Notes: generated from the letters alone by a model not told the origin. A stretch of DNA of 64,000 nt from Thalassospira mesophila (GCF_002115755.1 NZ_JFKA01000001.1:682001-746000); one strand, 5' to 3'; positions 33,837-44,101 are shown, counted from the stretch's first letter. A program made the numbers and translations.

Positions 33837-36800
33837 ATGAATGAAATTATCAAGGGTCACGGTGCCGAGGAAATTGCCCGGTTCGAGCGTAATGCCGAAC
33901 ATTTAACGGCAACTGGCATGTATGATGTTGACGACGAACACAGCAGCTGTGGCGTCGGCCTGATTGGCGCAATCGACGGCAAGCCGCGCCGCGAAGTTGT
34001 CGAAGCCGGGATTGAAGCCCTCAAGGCAATCTGGCATCGCGGTGCTGTTGATGCCGATGGCAAAACCGGCGACGGTGCCGGTATTCACCTTCAGGTGCCG
34101 CAGGACTTTTTCAAGGCGCATTTGAAACTGATCAATCAGGAAGCACCGGATTCCATGATTGCGGTGGGTCAGGTGTTTTTGCCGCGTATCGACATGGCGG
34201 CACAGGAACGCTGCCGCGCGATTGTCGAAACCGAAATCCTGAAAATGGGCTATTCAATTCTGGGTTGGCGCCAGGTGCCGGTTAATGTGTCGGTGATTGG
34301 TGAAAAAGCCAATGCAACCCGCCCGGAAATTGAACAGGTTCTGGTGGGTGGTCTGGCGACCATCGATGAAGAACAGTTCGAGGTTGATCTTTACGTTATT
34401 CGCCGCCGTATCGAAAAAGCGGTGATGACGGAATCGATCAAGGATTTTTACATCTGCTCGCTGTCATGCCGCTCGATCATTTACAAGGGCATGTTCCTGG
34501 CCGAACAGATCGACATTTTTTATCCTGACCTGCGCGACGAACGCTTTACGTCAAACTTCTGCGTCTATCACCAGCGCTATTCGACCAACACCTTCCCCAG
34601 CTGGCCGTTGGCACAGCCGTTTCGTGTTTTGGCCCATAACGGCGAAATCAACACGTTGCGCGGTAACGTCAACTGGATGAAAAGCCACGAAGCCCGCATG
34701 GGCAACGAGGCCTTTTCTGACACCATCGAAGACGTCAAACCGGTTATTCAGCCCGGGTCATCAGACTCGGCTGCTTTGGATGCCGTGTTTGAACTGATGG
34801 TGCGTGCCGGTCGTGACCTGCCGATGGTGAAAACCATGATGGTGCCCGAAGCATGGTCGAAAAAAGCAACCACGCCAGACAGCTATAAAAACCTTTATGC
34901 CTATTGCAACGCAGTGATGGAACCGTGGGATGGCCCCGCCGCCCTTGCGGCCTATGGCGGCAAATGGCTTTTGGGTGGTACGGACCGTAACGGGCTGCGT
35001 CCGCTGCGCTATGCGGTTACCGGCAATGGTCTTTTAATCGCCGGTTCTGAAACCGGGATGGTCCATATCGACGAGGAAACCTGCGTTGAGAAAGGCCGCC
35101 TCGGGCCGGGCCAGATGATTGCGGTCAACCTTGAAGAAGGCAAGCTGTACCACGATACCGAACTGAAAGATAAGCTGGCACATCGTCGTGACTGGTCGAA
35201 ATGGGTGGGGCGGACCAAGGTTCTCGATGACCTGGTATCGCCGGAAAAATCCGAACCGGCCAATTTCAGCAAGGAACACCTTTTGCGGATGCAAAAGGCA
35301 ATGGGCCTGTCGCATGAAGACCTGGAACTGATCCTGCATCCGATGGCCGAAGACGCCAAGGAAGCGATTGGCTCGATGGGCGATGATACCCCGCTTGCGA
35401 TCCTGTCGGACCGTTATCGCGGGATGCACCATTTCTTCCGTCAAAACTTTGCCCAGGTCACCAACCCGCCGATCGACAGTTTGCGCGAAGCCCGCGTCAT
35501 GAGCCTGAAAACGCGCCTTGGCAACCTTGGCAACATTCTGGAAGAAGACGAAAGCCAGTGTGATCTTCTGCAGCTCGACAGCCCGGTTCTGACCACCGGC
35601 GAATATGACGCCATGCGCGATTATATGGGTGACAGTGCAGTCGAAATTGACACCACATTTGATATTGCAGCCGGGCCGACGGCCCTGCGCGATGCCATTA
35701 CCCGCATTCAAAAAGAAGCCGAAGAAGCCGTTCGCGGCGGTGCCCTGCACGTTATTTTGACCGACGAGCATATTGACGCCACCCATGCCGCCATTCCGAT
35801 GGTGCTGGCTGTTGGTGGTGTTCACAGCTTTTTGGTTAAAAACTCGCTGCGCACCTATATTTCGCTAACCGTGCGCTCGGCTGAATGCATGGATGTGCAT
35901 TATTTTGCTGTGTTGATCGGTGTTGGCGCCACCACGGTGAACGCCTATCTGGCCCAGGAAGGCCTGTTAGACCGTTATGCCCGTGGCCTGTTCCCGACCA
36001 TTCACAGCACCGCCGAAATCATGCAGCGCTTTAAAACGGCAATTGATCAGGGTCTGTTGAAAATCATGTCCAAGATGGGCATTTCAATCATCAGTTCCTA
36101 TCGCGGTGGGTATAACTTTGAAAGTATCGGGCTGTCGCGTTCGCTCGTGGCCGAGTTTTTCCCCGGGATGCCGTCGCGTATTTCGGGCATTGGTTTGCAG
36201 GGGATTCAGCGCCGCACGATTGCCCAGCACAAGGATGCCTTTGCCGGTAATGTTGTCAGCCTGCCGGTTGGTGGTCTGTATAAATACCGCCGCAGTGGCG
36301 AACGCCATGTCTGGACCGGCCCGCTGATCCATACCTTGCAGTCTTCTGTTACGACGGGCAGCTATAATACCTTCCGTAAATTCAGCGAAGGCCTGCGCCA
36401 GCGCGAACCGTTGCATCTGCGTGACCTGCTTGATTTTCGCAGTGACCGCAAACCGGTGCGCCAGGAAGAAGTTGAAAGCATCACCGAAATCCGCAAGCGG
36501 TTCGTAACGCCGGGTATGTCGCACGGGGCGCTTTCAACCGAAGCCCACGAATCGCTGGCGATTGCCATGAACCGCATCGGGGCGAAGTCCAACTCTGGTG
36601 AAGGCGGGGAATCACGCGAACGTTTCCGTCCGCGTTCCAACGGGGATAATGCGCGTTCCTCGATCAAGCAGGTGGCATCTGGCCGCTTTGGCGTGACGGC
36701 GGAATATCTTAATAACTGTGAAGAAATTCAGATCAAGGTCGCCCAGGGGGCAAAACCGGGCGAAGGCGGTCAGCTTCCGGGCTTTAAGGTGACGGTGGAA

Positions 36801-38387
36801 ATCGCCCAGCTGCGTAATGCAACACCGGGTGTGACCCTTATTTCGCCGCCGCCGCATCACGATATTTACTCGATCGAAGATCTGGCACAGCTGATTTACG
36901 ACCTCAAGCAGATCAATCCGCGCTGTCGCGTGTGCGTGAAGCTGGTGTCGCGTTCGGGTGTGGGGACCATTGCCGCAGGTGTTGCCAAGGCCAAGGCCGA
37001 TGTGATCCTGATTTCCGGTTATGACGGGGGCACGGGTGCCAGCCCGCAAACCTCGATCAAATATGCCGGTATTCCTTGGGAAATGGGCCTGTCCGAAGTG
37101 AACCAGGTTCTGACCCTTAACAACTTGCGTCACCGGATCAAGCTGCGGGTTGATGGCGGGTTTAAAACCGGCCGCGACGTGGTGATTGGGGCCATGCTGG
37201 GCGCCGAGGAATTTGGTATTGGCACCGCATCCCTGATCGCCCTTGGCTGTATTATGGTGCGTCAGTGCCATTCCAACACCTGCCCGGTGGGTGTTTGTAC
37301 CCAGGACCCGGCCTTGCGGGCCAAGTTTAACGGCACGGCCGATAAGCTGGTTAACCTGTTCACTTTCATGGCCGAAGAGGTCAAGGATGTGCTGGCAGAA
37401 CTGGGCTATGACAACTTGCAAGACGTGATCGGGCGTTCCGATTTGCTGCAGCAGGTTCACCGCGGCGCAAAAGACCTTGTTGACCTTGATTTGAACCCGC
37501 TTCTGGCACAGGCCGATGCTGGCGGGCACCCGCGTTATTGCACGATAGTTGGCCGTAACGAAGTGCCCGATACCCTTGATGCGCAAATGATCAAGGATGC
37601 CCGTCCGTTGCTTGATGACGGCGAAAAAATGCAGTTGCAGTATAATATTCAAAATACGCAGCGTGCCATTGGCACCCGCATTTCCAGCCTGATTACGCAA
37701 AAATACGGCATGTTTGGCCTTAAACCCGGCCATTTGCATGTGCGGTTGCGCGGTTCTGCCGGGCAGTCACTGGGGGCATTTGCGGTGCAGGGCCTTAAAA
37801 TTGAAGTCCACGGCGATGCCAACGACTATGTTGCCAAGGGCCTTTCTGGCGGCACCATTGTTCTGCGTCCGCGCCCGTCAAGCTCGCTTAAAACCAATGA
37901 AAACACCATTATTGGCAACACCGTACTTTATGGTGCGTCCGCAGGTAAACTGTTTGCAGCCGGTCAGGCAGGGGAACGTTTCTGCGTTCGTAACTCCGGT
38001 GCGATTGTGGTGGTCGAAGGCTGTGGTTCGAACGGTTGTGAATACATGACCGGCGGGACCGCAGTTATTCTGGGCGATGTTGGCGAAAACTTTGGCGCGG
38101 GCATGACCGGTGGCATGGCCTTTATTTATGACCGTAACAATCACTTTGGCGATGTCGTCAATGACAGTTCGGTTTTGTATCAACGTATTGAAACCCCGCA
38201 CTGGGACGATCTGTGCCGCAGCCTGATCGAGGAACATGTTGCTGAAACCGATAGTGGTTTTGCGCGCAACCTCCTTGATAACTGGGACCGCGAGCGCGGG
38301 CACTTCTGGCAGGTTGTGCCAAAGGAAATCGTCGACAAGCTGGAACACCCCATTCGCTCGCAGAGCGAAGACCAGGCAACTGCGTGA
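33837..38387 (+). CDS. gltB: glutamate synthase (NADPH) large subunit
   Basis: A 1516-residue protein that makes two glutamates from glutamine and 2-oxoglutarate. The class II amidotransferase nucleophile is Cys38 in DDEHSSCGVGLIG, implying removal of a 37-residue propeptide. The central domain and FMN-binding barrel follow (VRVDGGFKTGRDVVIGAMLGAEEFGIGTASLIALGC). The [3Fe-4S] cluster motif is CIMVRQCHSNTCPVGVC, and the C-terminal GXGXG-type beta-helix is present (GRNEVPDT onward). The ATG at 33837 has GGAGAA; a TTG 15 bases earlier is unlikely. A terminator follows 56 bases after the stop. Confidence 0.97.
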   Translation: MNEIIKGHGAEEIARFERNAEHLTATGMYDVDDEHSSCGVGLIGAIDGKPRREVVEAGIEALKAIWHRGAVDADGKTGDGAGIHLQVPQDFFKAHLKLINQEAPDSMIAVGQVFLPRIDMAAQERCRAIVETEILKMGYSILGWRQVPVNVSVIGEKANATRPEIEQVLVGGLATIDEEQFEVDLYVIRRRIEKAVMTESIKDFYICSLSCRSIIYKGMFLAEQIDIFYPDLRDERFTSNFCVYHQRYSTNTFPSWPLAQPFRVLAHNGEINTLRGNVNWMKSHEARMGNEAFSDTIEDVKPVIQPGSSDSAALDAVFELMVRAGRDLPMVKTMMVPEAWSKKATTPDSYKNLYAYCNAVMEPWDGPAALAAYGGKWLLGGTDRNGLRPLRYAVTGNGLLIAGSETGMVHIDEETCVEKGRLGPGQMIAVNLEEGKLYHDTELKDKLAHRRDWSKWVGRTKVLDDLVSPEKSEPANFSKEHLLRMQKAMGLSHEDLELILHPMAEDAKEAIGSMGDDTPLAILSDRYRGMHHFFRQNFAQVTNPPIDSLREARVMSLKTRLGNLGNILEEDESQCDLLQLDSPVLTTGEYDAMRDYMGDSAVEIDTTFDIAAGPTALRDAITRIQKEAEEAVRGGALHVILTDEHIDATHAAIPMVLAVGGVHSFLVKNSLRTYISLTVRSAECMDVHYFAVLIGVGATTVNAYLAQEGLLDRYARGLFPTIHSTAEIMQRFKTAIDQGLLKIMSKMGISIISSYRGGYNFESIGLSRSLVAEFFPGMPSRISGIGLQGIQRRTIAQHKDAFAGNVVSLPVGGLYKYRRSGERHVWTGPLIHTLQSSVTTGSYNTFRKFSEGLRQREPLHLRDLLDFRSDRKPVRQEEVESITEIRKRFVTPGMSHGALSTEAHESLAIAMNRIGAKSNSGEGGESRERFRPRSNGDNARSSIKQVASGRFGVTAEYLNNCEEIQIKVAQGAKPGEGGQLPGFKVTVEIAQLRNATPGVTLISPPPHHDIYSIEDLAQLIYDLKQINPRCRVCVKLVSRSGVGTIAAGVAKAKADVILISGYDGGTGASPQTSIKYAGIPWEMGLSEVNQVLTLNNLRHRIKLRVDGGFKTGRDVVIGAMLGAEEFGIGTASLIALGCIMVRQCHSNTCPVGVCTQDPALRAKFNGTADKLVNLFTFMAEEVKDVLAELGYDNLQDVIGRSDLLQQVHRGAKDLVDLDLNPLLAQADAGGHPRYCTIVGRNEVPDTLDAQMIKDARPLLDDGEKMQLQYNIQNTQRAIGTRISSLITQKYGMFGLKPGHLHVRLRGSAGQSLGAFAVQGLKIEVHGDANDYVAKGLSGGTIVLRPRPSSSLKTNENTIIGNTVLYGASAGKLFAAGQAGERFCVRNSGAIVVVEGCGSNGCEYMTGGTAVILGDVGENFGAGMTGGMAFIYDRNNHFGDVVNDSSVLYQRIETPHWDDLCRSLIEEHVAETDSGFARNLLDNWDRERGHFWQVVPKEIVDKLEHPIRSQSEDQATA

Positions 38388-38408
38388 TTTCGGTCACGCA
38401 GCTTGCGT

Positions 38409-38432
38409 AAGCTCCCTTGTCCAAACACCCGG
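38409..38432. repeat. 24-base motif shared with the phhA 3' region
   Basis: AAGCTCCCTTGTCC, then three variable bases, then CACCCGG. The same 24 bases occur at 5429-5452, differing only in the three middle bases (AAA here, CGG there). Here TTGTCC and GGACAA also make a small dyad just after gltB. Confidence 0.7.
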
Positions 38433-38443
38433 ACAAACCAACT

Positions 38444-38476
38444 TACCCCGCATCTCGGTGCGGGGTATCTTTTTTT
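38444..38476 (+). terminator. rho-independent terminator of gltDB
   Basis: TACCCCGCA (38444-38452) and TGCGGGGTA (38459-38467) form a perfect 9-bp stem with a 6-base loop, followed by TCTTTTTTT. Confidence 0.92.
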
Positions 38477-38638
38477 GGGCTGTATTTTTGCGGGAGCAAG
38501 ATTGTCGACCACGCATAACCATTACGCGATTGTGGTGGCAAAAGCCGTTGCGGTAAATCGGGCAGGTATGCGGGGTGTGGGCGATATTGACGGGCAAGGT
38601 GCGCCAATGTCGCCTCCAAAATTATCGCCGTTGCCGTC

Positions 38639-38872
38639 TTACAGCAATAAATCCAGATAGGTGCCACGCCGGGCGGAATGGTCGATCTGGTCGGCGGCAA
38701 TCAGGTTTCGAAGGCGGGCAAGCTGGCTTAGGATATCAAGTTCACTCGACGGGCGATCAGGCGATATTTTGCGATTGCGCACAACACTGGTTTGTCCCGG
38801 ACCATTGCGGCCTGGGGCTTCGGTAATATCGCCGGTACCGGTACGTAAACTGCCAAGTGGTGGTAGTGCCAT
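38639..38872 (-). CDS. small hypothetical protein (77 residues)
   Basis: A 77-residue protein with a Gly/Pro/Arg-rich disordered N-terminus and a C-terminal amphipathic helix pair (SELDILSQLARLRNLIAADQIDHSARRGTYLDLLL). GGGAAG stands six bases before the ATG. It lies downstream of the 39065-39280 gene on the same strand, with a terminator between them. The layout of a disordered head and helical tail recalls small regulatory peptides such as FlgM, but no motif supports that identity. Unknown. Confidence 0.55.
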   Translation of the reverse strand: MALPPLGSLRTGTGDITEAPGRNGPGQTSVVRNRKISPDRPSSELDILSQLARLRNLIAADQIDHSARRGTYLDLLL

Positions 38873-39001
38873 TATGCTTCCCTTGTGATCGGATCGCTAT
38901 TCTAAAGGGTTTTCACCAAAACCTGAACCGTTCAGTTGCACATTTGCCGTTCAAGGGCATTTTGCAAGGTGTTGCAACAGCTTTCGCGATCAAAACCGGC
39001 A

Positions 39002-39031
39002 AAAGAAAAGGGACAGCGCGAGTGCTGTCCC
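39002..39031 (-). terminator. rho-independent terminator
   Basis: GGGACAGC (39010-39017) and GCTGTCCC (39024-39031) form a perfect 8-bp stem. On the minus strand it is followed by TTTTCTTTT. It ends the 39065-39280 gene. Confidence 0.85.
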
Positions 39032-39064
39032 AGTCGAAGTCAACAAGGAGGGAGGAGAGAAAAT

Positions 39065-39280
39065 TCAGGTAACGATATTGACGCGGGTGCCACGCGGGCC
39101 GCTGGTTTGAAGTGGCTGATAATCGGTTACGATGGAGGCAATGCTTTCCATCAGTCCTTCGGCTTTTTTAAACGATGCGCCAGCCGTGCTTAACGGGGCA
39201 CCATCGGCACGCTGTGGCGTGACTTTATCCGACAATGCCTGCTGTGCTGCATTCAAGCCCGAACCAATTGAACCAACCAT
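39065..39280 (-). CDS. small hypothetical protein (71 residues)
   Basis: A 71-residue protein beginning MVGSIGSGLNAAQQALS, with a helical middle (ASFKKAEGLMESIASIVTDY) and a basic C-terminus. GAGGT lies seven bases before the ATG, and a strong terminator follows 34 bases after the stop, so it is very likely a real monocistronic gene. The Ala/Gln/Ser-rich start resembles the ends of axial flagellar proteins, but nothing else supports that. Function unknown. Confidence 0.7.
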   Translation of the reverse strand: MVGSIGSGLNAAQQALSDKVTPQRADGAPLSTAGASFKKAEGLMESIASIVTDYQPLQTSGPRGTRVNIVT

Positions 39281-39559
39281 AGAAATACCTCGTCATTCTT
39301 GCCCGGTTTACGCCTGTAATCTCAACAGGGCGTTTGCGGGTAATGTCACCGTATTATTCAAATATAAGCAGCTAAAACGAAATTTGAAGTGATGGCCGTC
39401 ACAAAGATGATTAAAAAGTTAAAATCGTAGATCTTCTGCACAGAACGCCCCCTCCCGTAACCCCGGCCTTTAAGCACAATAATGCAACACCGCAGCGACG
39501 TGGGATACTGGGAACGGTGGACGTGCCGCCGCGACGTGTGGGAACGCCAATGGCCCGGG

Positions 39560-41917
39560 TTATTGGTTCCGGCGGCGTTCTGCACGCTGTACCAGCGCCT
39601 CGTGAATGGCCTTTTGCAATTGTGCCGGGCGAAAGGGCTTTTTGACGAAAATATATTCACCCAGCATCTTTTCCATTTCCTGACGGGTGCGCGCCGGATA
39701 ACCCGACATGAAGACAATGCAAAGATGCGGATACTGGCGCAAGGCTTCGATGCCCAGTTGCGGCCCGCTAAGCCCGCTCATGACGACATCGCTCAAAATC
39801 ACGTCAATCCGGGTTTCATCGGTTGCAGCAGCCAGAATTTTCAGCGCCTCGTCAGCATTCTGGGCGCAAATGGCTTCAAATCCGGCATCTTCCAGAATGA
39901 TTTTTGCGGTGGTGCGCAGTGATGGCTCGTCATCGACAATCAAAACCCGTTCACCATTGCCCGGATGATAGCTGATGGTGTCCTTGGGCGTGATGGTGAT
40001 CGTGCCGGCTTCGCAGCGCGGCAGATAAACGGAAAAGGTGGTGCCTTCGCCTTCAACGGTTTGCACATCAATGCACCCGTTTGCCTCCTCGACCCAGCTA
40101 TGGACAATCGACAGCCCAAGACCCGTGCCCTTGCCCGGTTCCTTGGTCGAATAAAACGGCTCGAAAATATGGTCCATAATATCGTCAGGAATACCGGTGC
40201 CGGTATCTTGCACCGTAATCACCGCATAGTCGCCCGGGGCGCAATCGGGATAGATTATTTCATCTGACGGGTCGCGCTGGTCTTCGGGCGGGATGGTTTC
40301 CGGCGCGCAATTGATTTGCAAATTACCGCCATTTGGCATGGCATCACGGGCATTAAGGGCCAGATTAAGAATGCAGGCCGAAAGCTGGGTGGGGTCAACC
40401 CGGGTATAAAGCGGGGTTTCACAGGTCCAGATATCAAGTTCGATCCGGTGTTCAAGCAAGGTTAGCAGCAGCTTTTCCATATCAAGAACAGCATCATTGA
40501 CCTGAACGATTGTCGGCTGTTCAACCTTGCGGCGCGAAAACATTAATAACTGGTCGGCAACGCTGGTGGCGCGCTCGCCCAGCGAAATGATATGGCCGAT
40601 ATATTCCTCGACCCGGGCGTGGTCGTCGATGCGGGCTCGGGCAACTTCGGCAAAGCTGAGGATGCCTGCCAGGCAGTTGTTAAATTCATGGGCAACGCCA
40701 CCTGCCATCTGGCCAACCGCTTCAAGCTTTTGCGATGTGGCAAGCTGGCGTTGCAGGGCGTGTTGTTCTTCGGTCGCCTGATGCTGGGCGGTGACATCGC
40801 TGCCAGTGCCGCGATAGCCCTTGAAAACACCATCGAGATCAAACACCGGCACACCGTTGATGCGGCCAAAATGAACGTCGCGGTCTTTGCCTTGCCATGA
40901 AAATTCGAAATTCTGAAACGCAAGGTGGCTTTCAAGGCGGCTCATCAGCACGCCCCAGCTTTCGTGGTCGCGTGCGGTCAGGCCCAGCGTGTCAAACCGC
41001 TGTCCCTGCGGAGAGCCGTGCAATTCCTCGATCAACTGATAGAATTTATAAGATGCAAAGGTAATGCGTAAATCCGGGCCCATTTCCCAGTACCAGTCGG
41101 CCGAGGACAGGGTAAAATCACGGAAACGTTCTTCGCTGTCGCGCAAGGCATCCTGGGCGATCTGGTGTTGGCTGGTGCGCCGTTCAAGGCTTTCGGCCAT
41201 GGCGTTCAAGCCGCGCTCAAGCGAGCCGATTTCATCGCGGCTGGCCGGGCGCAAGCGCACGCCGATTTTACCAAACTGAATATCGCTGACAAATTGTGCC
41301 ATGCTGGTCATGCGGCGCAAAACCGCCTGTTGCATCAGCATAAAGATCAGGCCCGATGTCAGGAACAGACACATGACAGAGCCGATCAGCAACACCGATT
41401 GCATGCGGTTCTGGCTTTCTTCAAGGCCCGCTGTCGAGACCTTGAAATAAACAAACATGAAAGGCTGGGTGGCGTTGAGGCTGAAAAGCGGGGTGACACT
41501 GACCATCTGTCGGCCGCTGGTGTCATTGACGGTAAAAAGTTGCGGTTCAACAATTTCCGGTCCGACCCAGCGGGCGGGAAAATTGTTGATATCGGCAATG
41601 TTTGTGCCAATCAGGGCCGGGTTCATCGAATGATAGATGGTGCCGTCAAAACCGATGGCCATGGCATCAATCACGTGGGGGCCTAACAGGCGGCGCAACT
41701 GGGCAGGGTCGCTGATAATCGAGATTTTAAGCTGTTCTTCCTGAATCAGTCGGCCAGGCGCACTGATTTGCTCCGCCGTGCGACGGTCAATCTCTGCCCC
41801 GAAATACTGGATGTAATATCCACCAAACAGCCCAAGAAAAATGGTTTCCACAATAAAAATTGCCAAACCGATCTTGAACGCCAGACTGCGAAACAGTCGG
41901 TCGAACAGTTTTTTCAA
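39560..41917 (-). CDS. hybrid sensor histidine kinase with HAMP, PAS and receiver domains
   Basis: A 785-residue membrane kinase: TM1 (about 14-36), a periplasmic sensor of about 140 residues (GTIYHSMNPALIGTNIADI recalls Cache domains), TM2 (about 177-199), HAMP, PAS (about 262-385, SADWYWEMGPDLRITFASYKFY), HisKA with GGVAHEFNNCLAGI, ATPase domain (NLALNARDAMP, DTGTGIP, GKGTGLGLSI) and a C-terminal receiver with Asp in VILSDVVMSG. The start is a TTG at 41917, well placed after GAGGG. It lies 46 bases after a family 5 solute-binding protein gene, which suggests ligand sensing through that protein. No separate response regulator is adjacent. Confidence 0.9.
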   Translation of the reverse strand: MKKLFDRLFRSLAFKIGLAIFIVETIFLGLFGGYYIQYFGAEIDRRTAEQISAPGRLIQEEQLKISIISDPAQLRRLLGPHVIDAMAIGFDGTIYHSMNPALIGTNIADINNFPARWVGPEIVEPQLFTVNDTSGRQMVSVTPLFSLNATQPFMFVYFKVSTAGLEESQNRMQSVLLIGSVMCLFLTSGLIFMLMQQAVLRRMTSMAQFVSDIQFGKIGVRLRPASRDEIGSLERGLNAMAESLERRTSQHQIAQDALRDSEERFRDFTLSSADWYWEMGPDLRITFASYKFYQLIEELHGSPQGQRFDTLGLTARDHESWGVLMSRLESHLAFQNFEFSWQGKDRDVHFGRINGVPVFDLDGVFKGYRGTGSDVTAQHQATEEQHALQRQLATSQKLEAVGQMAGGVAHEFNNCLAGILSFAEVARARIDDHARVEEYIGHIISLGERATSVADQLLMFSRRKVEQPTIVQVNDAVLDMEKLLLTLLEHRIELDIWTCETPLYTRVDPTQLSACILNLALNARDAMPNGGNLQINCAPETIPPEDQRDPSDEIIYPDCAPGDYAVITVQDTGTGIPDDIMDHIFEPFYSTKEPGKGTGLGLSIVHSWVEEANGCIDVQTVEGEGTTFSVYLPRCEAGTITITPKDTISYHPGNGERVLIVDDEPSLRTTAKIILEDAGFEAICAQNADEALKILAAATDETRIDVILSDVVMSGLSGPQLGIEALRQYPHLCIVFMSGYPARTRQEMEKMLGEYIFVKKPFRPAQLQKAIHEALVQRAERRRNQ

Positions 41918-41963
41918 GCTACCCTCTACGCCCTGATCCGGGCGACCCCGGCTTTTCTATCGT

Positions 41964-43877
41964 TTACTTGTCCTCAATATAATACTGCGCCGGATTTGTC
42001 GGTGCCGGTGTGGCAAAGCTCCAGGCTGCGGGTATTACTTTAGGGACATTTTTAAAGTTTTTAGCCACGATCCCTTTGCGATTAGGCGGCAGCGCAACAC
42101 CCATAACGTAAAACTGATCCGCACTGATGTCGAGTATCGCCCGCATCAGGTCGTTTTGTTCGGCGCTTTCCGCCGTTGATTTCAGTTTGTCATAAAGTGC
42201 CAGCTGCGTTTGCACCATTCGCGGGGGCACCGTTGCCGATTCACTATCCCGGTCAAGGTACCATGCTGCCCATGATGGCGCGAACCATGAATCTTTTGAA
42301 ATCGGTAAATAATTGATTGGAATCAGCATGGCATCAAGGCCGCCATCGCCCCCCCAGGCGGTGGCGTCAAAGTCGTCGTCGCGGCGCTGCTCATAAAACT
42401 GGTCACGGGCAACATCGCGCGCGGTTACGTTAATGCCCAGTTTGCGCCAGTACGCGGTTACAGCTTCAAGCATCTGAAAGCGGCTGGTGCCGACGGTATC
42501 AATATTAAACGTGACCCGTTTGCCGTTGGGCAACTGCAAAAACCCCTGGCTGTCCCGGCTGGTCAACCCGGCCCTGGCAAAATAATCCAGTGCCAGGTCG
42601 GGGTCATAGGTGATGAACTGGCGCGCCAGAACCGAATGGAAAAGCGGGCTTTCCGGGCGTGGTGCGGCCTGATGGGGCAGGGCATTGGGAATGAACTGGT
42701 CGATAATGGCATCGCGGTCAAAGGCGTGCGACAGGCCAATGCGAAAGTTTTTGTCCTGAAACAGGCTGCGCAATACCGGGTCGCGATGGTTCAGGTTCAG
42801 CGACAGGGTCAGCTTGTTCATGTCGCTTTCGATCAGGGTGAAAGACGACATGTCCTTGCGGCGCGCCAGAATTTCGTCGGTGCTGCTGCTGATGTGACGT
42901 TCCTGCATATCAATGCCGCCATCCATCGCCAGTTTCACGGCTTCGGGTTTATCGGCCACCAGTTTGAACGACACCTTGTCGATATAGGGTAATTGACGAC
43001 CGGTGGGGTCGATTTTCCAGTAATACGGATTACGTTTTGCAATCAACGGGTCCTGTTTGCCATAAACCCCGGTCAGGATCCACGCATTGAGGGTCGGCAC
43101 CTCGGGATGTTGCCAGCGCGTCGGGTCATCGATGGTGCCGGGCTGGCCAAAAACTGCAACAAAGCGGTCCTGCCAGCTGGCATAGCCCAGCTTTTTTGCG
43201 TCTGTCTGGGCCGCAGGGTTATATTTGGGCAGAAATTTTTTCAAATAATGCGCCGGGTAGGAAACCGGTTCGACCCCTTCGGGTTGGGCCAGAAACGTTG
43301 AAAACAGGCCATAAGGGGCCGCAAAATGGAAGATAACCGTATAATCGTCGACTTTTTCAACCTCGACAGGTTGATTGGCACAGGTAAGCCAGTCCGGAAC
43401 GGTTGTGGTCAGGTCCGGGTTGTTTAATATATCCTGGTACCAGAACAAAATATCGTCGGCACTGAACGGTTCACCATCAGACCAGCGCATGCCAGGGCGC
43501 AGACGAAAGGTGAAATCGGTGGCGGTTCCATTGGTCTGAAAGGATAGGGCGACATTGGGCACGGTGCCGGTCCATTGCGGGGTCCAGCGCAGCAGCGGTT
43601 CATAGCCGATGGTACGAATAAACAGGGCATAATCGCGTTCGGCCATCTGTGCCATATGCCAGGTGCCGCCGTAGTTTCCCAGATTGTCGACGGGCGAAAC
43701 AATCATGGGGGTCCGGGGTAATCGGTCCTCTACCGGCGGTAATTGGTGGCTATTGACGTCTGAATCAAATATGGGAGCCTGTCCAAACTCGGCGCCATAG
43801 GCGTTGGACGCGAAAATTGCCGAAGCAATGACGACTGCCTTGAACAGGGTGCAGGTCTGGAAAATATTCCGGCGCAC
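41964..43877 (-). CDS. ABC-type solute-binding protein, family 5 (peptide/opine type)
   Basis: A periplasmic protein of about 637 residues with a signal peptide (FKAVVIASAIFASNAYGA). Family 5 binding protein features include LGNYGGTWHMAQ, TDFTFRLRPGMRWSDGEPFSADDILFWYQDI and LPYIDKVSFKLVADKPEAVKLAMDGGIDMQ. No permease or ATPase genes are adjacent. I place the start at GTG 43877 because GGAG lies six bases upstream; the longer frame begins with TTG at 43910 without a ribosome site. It precedes the hybrid kinase gene by 46 bases, so the pair probably forms a sensing unit, with the binding protein presenting ligand to the kinase sensor domain. Confidence 0.85.
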   Translation of the reverse strand: MRRNIFQTCTLFKAVVIASAIFASNAYGAEFGQAPIFDSDVNSHQLPPVEDRLPRTPMIVSPVDNLGNYGGTWHMAQMAERDYALFIRTIGYEPLLRWTPQWTGTVPNVALSFQTNGTATDFTFRLRPGMRWSDGEPFSADDILFWYQDILNNPDLTTTVPDWLTCANQPVEVEKVDDYTVIFHFAAPYGLFSTFLAQPEGVEPVSYPAHYLKKFLPKYNPAAQTDAKKLGYASWQDRFVAVFGQPGTIDDPTRWQHPEVPTLNAWILTGVYGKQDPLIAKRNPYYWKIDPTGRQLPYIDKVSFKLVADKPEAVKLAMDGGIDMQERHISSSTDEILARRKDMSSFTLIESDMNKLTLSLNLNHRDPVLRSLFQDKNFRIGLSHAFDRDAIIDQFIPNALPHQAAPRPESPLFHSVLARQFITYDPDLALDYFARAGLTSRDSQGFLQLPNGKRVTFNIDTVGTSRFQMLEAVTAYWRKLGINVTARDVARDQFYEQRRDDDFDATAWGGDGGLDAMLIPINYLPISKDSWFAPSWAAWYLDRDSESATVPPRMVQTQLALYDKLKSTAESAEQNDLMRAILDISADQFYVMGVALPPNRKGIVAKNFKNVPKVIPAAWSFATPAPTNPAQYYIEDK

Positions 43878-44101
43878 ACAGGGCTCCACTGATTTATGCT
43901 TTTCTATCAACGAAAGATATTGGTATCGGTACGACTATCCATAAGTGGTGAGTAAAGAAAAAACACTCACAGGTAAAGTTTTGATGGCATTTATTTGATT
44001 GTAATCGGGAAAAAAAATATCCGGTCCGCCACCGGTGCGGGCACCCTCATTTGTTTTGTTCACGATGCTGAAAAGGTATCGTCAGTATGGGATATGTATA
44101 G

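Noticed and set aside
36612-37739. 375-codon frame antisense to gltB
   Set aside because: Arises from codon bias of gltB; no ribosome site and no family-like features.
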